A DNA stretch of 64,000 nucleotides. Source: Cryptomeria japonica. Its lineage: Eukaryota; Streptophyta; Pinopsida; Cupressales; Cupressaceae. The translations under genes were made by a program, and so were the position numbers. The notes under the pieces were generated by a model. It was not told the origin of the DNA. It worked only from the letters and a program-made list of their open reading frames with translations, and ran no database searches. Shown here one piece after another: positions 52,741 through 63,669 of this stretch (the first letter of the stretch is position 1; every line of letters begins with the position of its first letter). Where the stretch lies: the NCBI RefSeq assembly GCF_030272615.1, contig NC_081409.1, forward strand, positions 474,172,573-474,236,572, read 5' to 3'.

Positions 52741-53310
52741 TTGCTTATAGAAGAAACTAAAGAGGTAAACATAGCAGAAGGAGAGGTTGTACATAACATA
52801 CACCTAAAAAAATCACTAAATAAAGAAGAAAAAGACAGGTTCATTCATTTCTTCAAGCAACGACCTATCAACTTTGCTTGGTCCTATGCAGATATGCCAG
52901 GCTTAGACCTTGAATTAGTGTTACATCATTTACCTTTGCTACCAGGAGTTAAACCTTACAAACAAAAATTGAGAAAAATGCATCCAAGTATTGCATTACT
53001 GGTTAAAATAGAACTCCAAAAGCTGCTGGATGTAGGTTTCATTCGACCTATCGACTATGCAGAATGGATATCCAACCTGGTACCTGTGACTAATCCCACA
53101 AGAGGCATAAGAATCTGTACTAATTCCCAGGATCTAAATAAAGCTTGTCCTAAGGATGATTTCTCACTACCCAATATCGATATGATAGTTGATTTAACAA
53201 CTGTAAATGAAATGCTATCATTAATAAATGGTTTCCTAGTATACAACCATATTAAAATTGCACCAGAAGATCAACATAAAATGACCTTTACCTGCCCATG
53301 GGGAACATAA
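52741..53310 (+). pseudogene. Element D RT fingers
   Basis: Open for 189 codons: LIEETKEVNIAEGE, NFAWSYADMPGLDLELVLHH, KQKLRKMHPSIALLVKIELQ, RICTNSQDLNKACPKDDFSL and LINGFLVYNHIKIAPEDQHK. Compared with B (TDFRDLN, DGFSGYN), the motif aspartates are N here (CTNSQDLN, INGF). It ends at a stop where FxYxxMPFGL begins. Confidence 0.9.
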
Positions 53311-53814
53311 TGCTGGAATGTGATGTCATTTGGTCTCAAAAACATAGGAGCAACATACCAAAGAGCCATGACAACGCTATTTCATGACATAATCCACAAC
53401 ATAATGGAAGATTATGTTGATGACTTACTGGCTAAATCACAGATAAGAGAAGGTCATCTTGCGGTCCTTGCATAAATATTTGATCGGTTGGAGCAGTACA
53501 ATGTCAGGCTAAACCCAAAGAAGTGTTTGTTTGGTGTAACAACAGGTAAACTGTTAGGGTTTATCATCTCAAACAGAGGAATTAAAGTAGACCCTACCAA
53601 GGTCAAAGAAATCATAGATATGCAACCTCTGTCAACACTTAAACAACTAAGAGGTTTATAAGGAAGACTGCAATCCATAAGGAGATTCATAGCATAACTG
53701 ACAGATAAATGCCATCCGTTCTAGCATTTACTCAAGAAAGGAGTAACTTTTAAATGGATAGAACAATTCCAAGAAGCTTTCCAAGCTCTGAAAGATTATC
53801 TTCTAAACACACTA
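53311..53814 (+). pseudogene. Element D RT palm and thumb
   Basis: Reads NVMSFGLKNIGATYQRAM, catalytic MEDYVDDLLAKSQ, RLNPKKCLFGVTTGKLLGFI, and VDPTKVKEIIDMQPLSTLKQ. Four stops (at about 53475, 53658, 53695 and 53722) interrupt it. The YVDD aspartates are intact. Confidence 0.88.
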
Positions 53815-54510
53815 GTGTTAGTACCACCTACTCTAGGAAAACCTTTGTTACTATATATATCAACAACAAACACAACTTTAGGAGCTTTGTTGGCACAACA
53901 TGATGAACAAAGAAAAGAAAGAGCTATTTACTATATAAGTAGAACCTTGATCAGTTATGAGATTAATTACACTCCTATAGAACGAGCATGCTTAGCAGTA
54001 ATCTTAACATCTCAAAAGCTTAGACATTACATGTTGAGTCATAAGGTGCAACTCATTGCATACTTTGATCCACTCAAGTACCTATTGAGCAGAGCAACAT
54101 TAACTGGGAGATTGGCTAAGTGGGTCATGATCCTGAGTGAGTTTGATATAGAGTACATAGACATAAAGGCCATCAAAGGACAAATTATAGCAAATCAGTT
54201 AACAGAGGCTCCTTTACAAGACAATCACTTGTTGCTCATAGACTTTCTAGATGAATCAGTATTTACATTGACAACATCTATAATGTGGAAATTATACTTT
54301 GATGGGTCATATACAAGTCATGGATTTGGAGCAGGGATTCTTTTCATCACCCCTCAAGGTGATTCTATACTTAAGTCATTTAGGATAAATTTTCCATGCA
54401 CGAACAATATAGCCGAATATGAAGCTCTCCTCATAGGACTTCGTATAGGTGTACAATGGAGAATAAAAGAATTACAGATCTATGGTGATTTGCAATAGAT
54501 TGTAAACCAA
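53815..54510 (+). pseudogene. Element D dual RNase H
   Basis: A 227-codon open stretch with two RNase H domains. The RT-linked one has LLLYISTTNTTLGALLAQHD, AIYYISRTLISYEINYTP and LAKWVMILSEFDIEYID. The second, plant/archaeal-type one has MWKLYFDGSYTSHGFGAG (Asp), NNIAEYEALLIGL (Glu) and IYGDLQ (Asp). The tandem arrangement is a known mark of the Tat lineage. Both remove RNA from the RNA-DNA hybrid. Confidence 0.92.
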
Positions 54511-54816
54511 GTCAATGACGACTACAACATGAAAGATGACAAACTCATGCCTTATAAGAAACTGGTAGAAGATTACAAAGAGCACTTCAACAAAATCACT
54601 TTCGAACAGATTCCAAGGATACAAAACAAGGCAGCAAATGCCATGGCTACAATAGGATCTCTTCTAAATATGCCTGCTAATGAAACTCAGTTTGAGTTTA
54701 TTATAGAACAGTTGATGATACCGACATATGAGACTCCCTCAACAGAATATGTATGTACAAATGTGGGTCCAGAATCCCCGTGGTACAATGAAATATATGC
54801 ATATTTACACACTTAG
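54511..54816 (+). pseudogene. Element D second RNase H end and integrase start
   Basis: Continues VNDDYNMKDDKLMPYKKLVED, then RIQNKAANAMATIGSLLNMP. In the last RNase H motif the catalytic Asp of A-D-A-x-A is Asn (AANAMA), while B (VADVMA) and the fragment at 63670 (VVDAMA) keep it. The segment QLMIPTYETPSTEYVC then leads into integrase. Stops at 54498 and 54816. Confidence 0.88.
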
Positions 54817-56037
54817 TACATGTCCCCGTACTTGTCCAAAAATCAAAAGAAAGCTCTTATTCATCAAGCATCTAGACACACTATTATAGTTGATACATTG
54901 TATAGAAAGGGCTTCGATGGAACTCTTTTCTGATGTTTGGATGAAAATGAAGCACAACTCACCTTAAAGAAATTCCATGATGGAATTTGTGGGGCGCACC
55001 AAAGTGGTTCACCATTGTCAAATAAATTGCTAAGAACACGTTATTACTGGCCAACTATGGAAAAATATGCCTATAAATATGTGCAAAAATGCAAGTAATG
55101 TCAAATGCATGGAGATCTCATTCATGCACCAACACAAGATCTTCAACCCATTGCATCACCATGGCCATTTTCACAATGGGGATTAGATCTAGTGAGTAAA
55201 ATCAATCCTACTTCTTCCAATGGGCACAAGTTCATCTTAATAGCCACTGAGTACTTTACCAAATGGGTCGAGGCAATTCCTCTTACATACACCACTAGAA
55301 AGAAAATAGTAAATTTTATGCTCAATTACATTATATGTAGATACGAGATTCCAATGTGCTTCATAACAGATAATGAGTGTCCATTTAAAAATCAAGAAGT
55401 GAAAGAATTGTGTGACAAATTTCAAATACAATAGAGATTTGCCACACCATATTATCCATAGAGCAATGGATAAGTAGAGACAATAAATAAAAAAATATTG
55501 AAAATACTTAAGAAAGTTGTCACTGACACAGGACGAGACTGGCATCTCCAATTAAATCCTGCTCTTTGGGCTTACAGAACAGGAGTATGCACCCCTACAT
55601 GAGCAACACCATATTCCTTGGTCTATGGTACATAAGCAATACTCCCTATTGAAATAGAAATACCATCTCTAAGAGTCTCCTTACAAAACATCATATTAGA
55701 GGAAGATTACTGGGTGGCAAGATTACAGGAGCTAGAAATGCTTGACGAAAAGAGACAAACAACTTTCAATCATCTGCAAGGTTATCCAAATAGACTAAGA
55801 TGAAGTTATAATAAACAAGTCCGCCCAAGATATTTTGAAGTGGGAGATCTAGTTTTCAAAGAGAACCAAAGGAATCTAGCAGAACGAGAAAAGCCAGGGA
55901 AATTTGAACCTAATTGGCTAGGTCCTTTCATCATAACAAGGGTTATAGGAAATGGAGCATATAATTTGGCTACCATGGAGGGAGATCCACTCTCTGACCC
56001 TATGAACAACATGCACCTTAAACAATATTATACCTAA
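54817..56037 (+). pseudogene. Element D integrase
   Basis: The HHCC motif reads KKFHDGICGAHQSG and VQKCK, with a stop before the second Cys pair member. The core QWGLDLVSKINP has the first Asp, CFITDNECPF the second, and VETINKKILKILKK the Glu, so the D-D-E triad is present, though stops at about 55434, 55460 and 55471 interrupt it. The C-terminal end has KFEPNWLGPFIITRVIGNGA and GDPLSDPMNNMHLKQYYT, as in B. It ends at 56035-56037. Confidence 0.92.
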
Positions 56038-57179
56038 GGGCTGGCTTAGTTTAAGTTTTACTTTCTGCATTACATATCATATTATTCAAAACACTGCATT
56101 ACATATAGTTTCTTTCCAAAGCACCAAATATTCAGAAGTCGCATGCACAAAGTTTCTGCATTTTCATATAGCAGCATCAATAAAACAAGACAACTGTCCA
56201 AGTTTGTTATTCGTTTGCATTTAAGAGAAACAAGGGTCATTTCCTTTCTTAAATATTTGAACATGAAGTCTTTGAGGTTCTAAGGTCATTCATTGTCAAT
56301 ATTACCTTATGACGACACTTTACTTATGGTTGGGTAGTGATTTCACTATTTGAGACTTGTTAACCCAAAATCTATCAATTGCTATATCTCAAACACAATA
56401 ACAAAATCTCTAATTCATTATAGACACCTAGTTGATCATATGACTAGTGAAAAATCTAAAATTCTACTTTAGCGCCGCTGTAATTGTCACACCCAAGTAG
56501 GTTTCATTACTTACAAGTCAAGGCAAGAAAATAAAAAGAAAAAAAGAGCTAATGCCAAATATTCATCTTAAGGCAAAAGAGCAATGATATATAACTAAAA
56601 TATCACGCATACAAAGTGCGACAAAAATCTTGACTATGAGAACATGCAAGTAACTCCATCAGGGCTATGAACGCCTGCTGGCAATGGAGCAATATTTGAG
56701 AAATTATAGTGTATAACCTCGTCGAAGCTCTAAAAGCTTGCTGGCAGTGAGGCTCTATTCGGGATGCTTTTGAAGTTAGGATAATCCATCTAACTAGTCA
56801 TATAGGATGCTAAGGATCTTTAGTGAACACAATAGAAAGAATTAACTCATTTGCACACACATGGGCAAAAGAAGATCAAAGTTTCAAGAACCAATGGGGA
56901 AGTTTTCCGCATCTCCATTTGTAAATCCTAGTCACTAAGTGTGTTGAGTTGAATGTTCCAAAGGACCTTAAGGATCGATTGATCGTTTATCTATGAAATG
57001 TTTTGCACCTCCATTTCACCTGGTGTATTACAAAGGCCAAAAAGACATAGTCAACCTTGTTCGAATAGGAGATGCATCTTCATTAGGTATATTCCGTTAA
57101 CATAGGTCATGTCAAAAATTCATTGTCTCCACATGCATTCTACAAATCGTCATGTCATATAGGTTTGCACACTGGAGGC

Positions 57180-57500
57180 ATAACTGAAAAAATCCTAAAA
57201 ATCATATAAAGTCCTGAAAAAATCCTAAAAATCATATAACATCCTTCGAAAATCTGAAAACATTGGAATGTCCTAAAAAATCAACCAAAAACATTCATAT
57301 AACATCCTTCAAAAATCCAAAAACATTTGGAGAAAGTCCTGAAATAATCCAAAACATTGCAAAATGTCCTTCGAAAATCCGAAAACATTGGAAAAATATA
57401 CAAATACCAAAACATCCAGAAAATGTCCTGAAAAAAATTAGTCAAAAAAATTCAAATATCAATCCACATAATCCAAAAACATAAAAAAAGCTCTTGGAAA
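57180..57500. repeat. Tandem repeat GTCCTGAAAAAATCCTAAAAA type
   Basis: About 8-9 degenerate units of roughly 30-38 bp with core AATCCTAAAAATCATATAA and TCCTTCGAAAATCYGAAAA. No coding. Confidence 0.75.
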
Positions 57501-58429
57501 AGGAATAAACAACCAAAAATCAATCAAAAAACTTGCAATAAAATGTCTTGTGAGAAACAAATACCCTAGCAGATATCCAACAAACACTTCACATGAAGTT
57601 AACAAAGGATACGACTATCCAGTCAAGCATCTACAATCAACTAATCAAACTGTCTTATCAATCGTATCATATCCATATCAAGTGATCATTATCTTGTCTT
57701 AAACATAAGAGGATACACTCGAAATCAGATAGGTCAGTCTTAAATGGGATCCGCAACTTTATGAGATCAGACATTATCAACCATCACATCAAGCAACCAA
57801 GAACAAAGGCACAAGGTCAGTATAGATGCTGAATTTTGTTCGGGTCAGTCTTTATCTTTTATCATTTGGTGACAGATTATGTTCCTATGCTACTCAAGGA
57901 TGTCCACAAGTGATTAGAGGAGCCATGATGGACATTATCTTTTTCTTTGTTTGCTGGTTGTGATGTGAATCGATGAAGTTCTAGGGAAATTGCTCTAGTG
58001 GGTGTCTGTGATAGGAGAATTCAGCTATTGAATGCCACACATACGTCGACCCCTAGTGTATTTCCCAGAATGGAGGGGTTCACTCCTTGTCTGCTACATG
58101 TTTGTTTCTACAATGAGATATCTTTACATCTTGGTTCCTTATACCATGATGTGCTAAGCTTCATTGTTTAATAATAAGGCTCAGTGATGAATATATATTG
58201 TGCAATAAAATAAATGACACGGGTTCGTAATTCATTCAATTTTCATTCTCATCTCATTTGTTTCTTGATAGTCTATTGATTTCCCATCTTCTATCCAAAT
58301 CATTTTCTTTTCTAACGTCTTTCTTTCATCAATCTCTTCTCTCTTTCATCTTACTAATATTTCTTTAAGGTACATCTGAGTTAAAAATTTGTTCTTGTAT
58401 TATTGTACAAAAAATTATATACATTATGC

Positions 58430-58580
58430 ATAAATCATATACATACCATTGCATTCATAAACATCAGTCTCATAGGCATACATATAGTACCATTGCATTC
58501 ATAAACATTATTTAGGCATACATATAGATCTCATCGCAATCATAAATCATAATTGATAAATCATGTAGTAACCATTGTAT
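58430..58580. repeat. Tandem repeat ACCATTGCATTCATAAACAT
   Basis: Three to four units of about 50 bp: ACCATTGCATTCATAAACAT, then GGCATACATATAG. Confidence 0.8.
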
Positions 58581-58789
58581 TCATGAATCATAAAGAATCA
58601 AATAGATATACATCATATAACTCACAACATCATATAAGCATACATGGAAAACAAAGCATAATAGATAGCCACCAAAAAACTACACATCATATATATAACT
58701 CAAAAATGATAATATGTATGAATACAATAAATAAGCCCGAAGGCTCAGATAACGTGATCAAAATGTCTCAACCGACACTGCCTCTGTCA

Positions 58790-60640
58790 ACAAGTGGGTC
58801 CTGCCCACTAGATCCTGCCCCAAGATGTCGAGGTGGTCCCATAACACCACCACTGCTAGTCCTCTATTTGGAAGTCCTACTAGAACCAAAATGACCTCTA
58901 ACAAAACTAAAACTAGGAGCTCTCTGTCCCTCAGGTACAGTGTCATAGTAAAGCCGTTGATAATAAAAAGCCTCCTATGCAGTGTAGTAAAGTCTGTCAG
59001 ATTGACTCCGTGTATCAATACCTGGAGCAAGGTGCTGATCATAGGTAGCCTGAATCATCTGTGACCGTCTAACTGCCTCATCTTTCTCCCTCTGGAGACG
59101 ATCCCTCTCAACCTCTAAAGCATTGTAGTCTATATGGTAGGCCTCTCACTCTACATCTCGTCTGGCGACCTCATCCTCTAGACTCTAAATCCACGCTCTA
59201 AGGATCTATGGGTCATCATCACTGTCACCCACTTGTCCTCCTCCACCCTCTATAGTAGGCACATCCTCCAGTTCTGACATCTCATCATCATCATCACCAT
59301 CCTCACTATTCGATGACCCTAAAGAATCATCATCATCTCTGCTGCTAGTAGACTCGGTGTCTCCACCAGTGTCTACATCCTCATCTCCTCCCTCCTCTCC
59401 TCCCTCAGCTAATCCTCACTCCTCTCCTCCTCTAACTCTCTCCTCCCTATCTATCCTTAGGTGCTGTCTAGGACGTCATATCTACTGTGCTGTAATTAGA
59501 ACAACAGGATCAATAAGTGGAATAGGCCTATGTCTGGCCCATCATGCATCATACTCTGACGTAGTCCCTGGATCCGCTGCACCTCTACCCCAACCCCAAA
59601 GTAATGGTTGAAGAGAATCAAACTCAATGGAAGCAACATGAGACTGTATACAAACCCCCCAACCAGATACCTCCTGAGATACATGATAAAAGTAAGCAGT
59701 AACCACCAGTGTAACCTGTACCTCTTGAAACTATCTCAGTACTCGAACTGGGAGATACATCTCTATGATCTGCTGCATCTCGAATGTCCTACCAATTAGA
59801 TGTCTCTGCTATCGGCAGAAAGGCAAGTGCACTGCATCATTTGCCCAACCGGGGCAATCTAAGTAAGGCCTCCAAATAAAATTCTATAGAATATCAAACT
59901 GATGCCTCCAATACAAGGTGTTACTCGATCCCCTGTGTCTGATACCCACTGTGTACCTAAAAGCATAAGGCTCACCAAGATGTAAATCAACATGAACAAC
60001 AGGTCTCGAAATGGAAATATGCACCCATGCCCAAGTCTGGAGCAATGTCACCCCGCATTTGATAAACCGATATCCAAGATATATAATGCCGTGCATCTGG
60101 TACTACAACATGGCTAGAAGACAAGGACCCCAAGCATATACTCATCGATGCACAAGCATATCATGAACTACTCTACCCCATCTGACTGGAAATCCATGAC
60201 GTCGTCTGTCAGGTATCAACAAACCATCGATAATACTGCATAGTACAATAGTCTTGTCATTATTATCTAAATGGGCCCAAGGGATTTCATATCGACCACT
60301 GATCTATAAGTCTTGTATCTCACACTCAAAAAGTGCACACAATCCAACAATGCCATTGTCATTGTCATATACAACCCTCTCACCATGAATCAGAATACAC
60401 AGTTTACGCCGTTCATCCTCTAAGGTAATGGATGCCTCCCCAGTAGGAAGATGGAATGAACATGTCTCAGAATGCCACCGCTCTATCAACATTGTAATCA
60501 TGGCCCCATGGGCTGTAATCTCTGGTAAGTGTAACACATAGTACAAACCAAGCTGTCGAATATGCTCAATCTCCTCGTCAAGTAAATTGACACGTAGATC
60601 AAGTCCACTAGGTCTGCTCTGTCAGTAGTATAGCACTCCA
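58790..60640 (-). pseudogene. Antisense ORF of element D: plant mobile domain plus coiled coil
   Basis: The minus strand, antisense to D, decodes to the same architecture as 20160-22400. EEIEHIRQLGLYYVLHLPEI is followed by MLIERWHSETCSFHLPTGEA, the PMD core, and HGFPVRWGRVVHDMLVHR and VYAWGP. After about 1 kb come the acidic segment (SNSEDGDDDDEMSELEDVP), the coil (LEVERDRLQREKDEAVRRS) and the tail AFYYQRLYYDTVPEG. An 80-codon open piece spans 60546-60304. Stops lie in several other places. PMD proteins occur in plant silencing factors and in transposons; the role here is unknown. Confidence 0.82.
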
Positions 60641-60769
60641 ATGTTCTCCTACATAGAGAAATTATTCAAAATATTAGATCTTGGATCACGAGAACATAAA
60701 TAATTATCAGATGCATGACAAAAAACTTTAACTTACAATGAATGTGTGATGTTTTAAATCAATATCCAT

Positions 60770-61800
60770 GTGAGGGAGAGGATTGGCTTCACCTGGTAAT
60801 TGTATTTGTTGAAGTGTTCTATGCCACCCAAACACTAGGCAGAGGGAGGATGCTGGTAGATTGCAATTTGTTTGAACCTTTCATTGCCTGTTCAAAGCCA
60901 AATTGGGGGTTTAGGTGCTTTGCTTACCATTTTATTTGCTTAAGTTTTAAAAAGCCTCTCAACACCACGACTAGGAACGTTGGTTTTACACATTCCAATT
61001 GCATTTGCTTGGAGTTTTCTGCTATCTTTTACATTCCTCACTGGCATGTGAAGGGAGGATGTTGACAGAGGGCATGGAACCAAGCTTTACACCTGCAGAT
61101 TGCTATTTGATTTGGAGTTTTCATTCAACTGCTCTCCATATTTTACCTGGCACACAGGGGAGGATGTTTGGCATTCAAACCTGCCAATAGCATTTTGAAG
61201 TTTTCTATTTTAAAACCCAATATCCACGCAGGCCAAACACCTACCAATTGCAATTTCAGAAGTTTTTTAAATCATTTCTAGCCATCACGTGGCAGGAAGG
61301 ATACTTCTGGTAATTTACACTTGCCGTTGCATTTGCTTTAAAGTTTATTTTCCTTTTATCTTCATCATACCATAACCCATGGTATGGAGAGATCACACCA
61401 TACCAGAGGGAGGTGTTCGAGGGAGAGACACGTGAAGGGAAGATACTAGCAAGGGCCGTGGGGCTTGGCAATACACCCGCGCAAAGAGGATTTGCTTGAA
61501 AGTTTATAAATCCTTTTCAACATGACTTCCACTCCATTTCCAGGGGAAGAGAGCTAGCAAGGTTGGGGAGTTTGATTTTACCTGCAATTGCATCTACTTA
61601 AAACTTTTGAATGCCCTTACCCATACCAAGCCACAATAGGGAGGATTTGGAGAGCTGGTAAAGGTCGTTGGATTTAGCTTTAAACCTGCCTAGTTTCATT
61701 TGCTGAAGTTTAATGGCCACGCCAAAATCCACGACAGGGAGGAGAATGCTAAAAGTTGTGGAATTTGCTTACACCTTCTACTTTGCATTTGCTGAAGGGA
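60770..61800. repeat. Degenerate 90-130-bp minisatellite upstream of the antisense ORF of D
   Basis: The unit CTGCCAATTGCATTTGCTTGA, then AGTTTT, a variable stretch, CCACGACAGGGAGGATGCTAG and AAGG..TTGGATTTGCTT recurs about nine times with mutations and variable spacing. No coding. It lies where the promoter of the antisense ORF and the 3' LTR would be expected. Confidence 0.75.
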
Positions 61801-63243
61801 ATTTCTATGCTCTTTCATTTACCTCTCCTTTTTGCATTTGATGACACACATCAAGAAATTTAAATCTTCACTCAAACCAAGTTTCCAATGGAGCTGACAT
61901 TGATATACATTACTGTGAATTAAGACATTTTGCCATAGAATCAACACTACAAGGGCATGAGCCAGATCAGGCCCCAAAGTGGGTCTAACTAAAAAAAATT
62001 TCGTTTTCATTCAATTGACCCTTGAAATACCTCAGGCACCTTGGACATGCCTCTGGAATTGATCGACACAATTTTCTGATCATTAAAACTCAACTTGCAA
62101 CTTTCAGGGGCTTGCGCCACATTTTCACATTTAAACCCAAAGATGCAGTTTTAAAACTGGTCAAAACACCTTTCTGGACTTCGCAAACTGACAAGCATAC
62201 TGTTTGATATATAAGAATTCACTCTGCCAAACCGTTTCTCAAGATGAATCCTAGGTGAAGAAATATTATTGGTTAGAGATGACCATTTGGCTTTGTTAGC
62301 ACTATGAACTTGATAAAATCAATGCGTAGGGACCTCAAAGTGCATTTCTTAAAAATATCAAACAATCTCCGTAGACCCCCAAATATGGGGCATAGGTACC
62401 TTGAAGTACAAAGAAGACTGTGGAATGCTCAGTTTGACCAAAAGGCTGACTGGGTGCAAATGGCGGGTTCATGAAAATGGCCACTTAAAAAGATGTAGCA
62501 ATGAAAATGCAGAAAACTGAATGAAGTGGCTCAAGAAATCATCTTGGAAAACTGATCAAACATATTCATAAAGACTTGAAGCTTGGCATGCAGACTCACC
62601 TATATGCATAGAAATCAATGCATTTTAAATTTCAACATGACGATCTATTGGGCAAAAGTTATAGGCACTCAAAGTAGGCCACATAATAAAATCTGCATTT
62701 GCACCTATGATGGACTTTCAGCTCACCCCTTGAAATGCGTACTTGATAAATTGATCCAAACTAAATTCTAAAAGTTGTAACACACTTCATAGGCCAAATG
62801 AAAGGTGTAGGACACATTTCAAAGATTTACCTCTTGATGATTAACTGGCTCCATTTTACATGCCCTCAAAATAGGCCTATCTGAATGAGATTAGGTGCCT
62901 TCCTTTGAAAGTGCAGAGCAAAATTCTGAATGAGATTAGGTGCCTTCCTTTGAAAGTGCAGAGCAAAATTTTGAATGGGCTTATCAAATTCTCAAATTTT
63001 TATGAGTCCCAATAGTGGCTCTGACTGGGGATGGTTGATTGAAAGATCAACACAAGAATTCAGAACCTAGGGTAGAGCAGACCACCCAAAAACGAGATAC
63101 TTCTCTTCTCTTCTAAAAAACAAAGGGCTCCTTATTCTACCCGAACAAAGGGCTCCTTATTGAAAACCACACAACTAAAGCAAAGCAATTGTACAAGATG
63201 TATAAACATATTTACAACTGATTATAAACTGCCCCAAACAATC
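61801..63243. other. Unassigned sequence
   Basis: No gene motif. Contains a tandem duplication at 62882-62975 and a 17-bp duplicate ACAAAGGGCTCCTTATT at 63120-63165. A GTGGCTCTGACTGGGG stretch at about 63012 resembles a decayed copia PBS/LTR junction on the minus strand. Confidence 0.4.
62882..62975. repeat. 47-bp perfect tandem duplication
   Basis: TCTGAATGAGATTAGGTGCC through GCAGAGCAAAATTC is followed by a copy that differs by about one base (TTTTGAATGG at the end). Recent, unlike the decayed surroundings. Confidence 0.85.
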
Positions 63244-63669
63244 TCAACATTTACCTTTGTCAAAAATCTGATTCTCATCACCTGATGTCATGATCCAAAC
63301 AAAGGTACCTTTCAACAACAACTGAGCACAATCCTTATAATCAACCCTTTTCATCTTATAACTACAACAGCCGGTGTGCATACTTTTTGCTTGATTTTGA
63401 AATTTATAGTCACACACTATTTCAACAAAAGTAAACTCATGAGACAAATCACTATAAAGGCCTTCCCATAAGCTACCATACATTTCACTATCCCAATCAA
63501 CTCTATCCTTTGCAAGGGCATAATCATGCTGAATTTCAAAAATAAAACATTCATTTTCACCATTGTAGTTCTCATCAGCACATGCCTTGTTATCATTTAA
63601 ATTCATAGAATGAGGGACATTAATAACCAGTTGATACAAACAAGGAACATAAACATTTTGGTCAGGATG
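63244..63669 (-). CDS. Coding-looking exon-like stretch, product unknown
   Basis: The minus-strand ORF runs from 63909 to 63244, but its first 80 codons are antisense to a retroelement fragment, so only 63669-63244 is considered. These 140 or so residues have varied composition with many Cys, Asp and Trp: DQNVYVPCLYQLVINVPHSM, then HEFTFVEIVCDYKFQNQAKS and TGCCSYKMKRVDYKDCAQLL. At 63255/63254 the minus strand reads ACAAAG|GTAAAT, a good splice donor three codons before the stop. I do not recognise the family. It may be an exon of a host gene or captured gene, or chance. Confidence 0.35.
   Translation of the reverse strand, partial: HPDQNVYVPCLYQLVINVPHSMNLNDNKACADENYNGENECFIFEIQHDYALAKDRVDWDSEMYGSLWEGLYSDLSHEFTFVEIVCDYKFQNQAKSMHTGCCSYKMKRVDYKDCAQLLLKGTFVWIMTSGDENQIFDKGKC

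Larger units (their letters stand above)
56038..58789. other. Gene-free spacer of element D after integrase
   Basis: 2.75 kb with short ORFs only, the same length as in B (22401-25099). Tandem repeats occur at 57180-57500 and 58430-58580. A GTCACACCCAAGTAGG stretch at about 56488 starts the less AT-rich part; I see no LTR. Confidence 0.6.
43912..61800 (+). mobile_element. Ty3/gypsy retrotransposon D (5' LTR to antisense PMD ORF; 3' LTR not found)
   Basis: Plus-strand order: LTR (43912-45446), PBS (45450-45468), leader, gag (48206), protease, G-patch, linker, RT, RNase H, second RNase H, integrase (ending 56037). A 2.75-kb spacer follows, then a minus-strand PMD ORF (60640-58790) and a minisatellite. 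It interrupts the RT of E. No copy of its LTR is seen to the right, so its end is undefined; 61800 is where the last repeat stops. Stops and frameshifts occur throughout, but fewer catalytic residues are lost than in B. Confidence 0.85.

Noticed and set aside
59357-59611. Plus-strand ORF rich in Ser/Pro
   Set aside because: It is the reverse strand of the acidic segment of the antisense PMD ORF, so it is a shadow.
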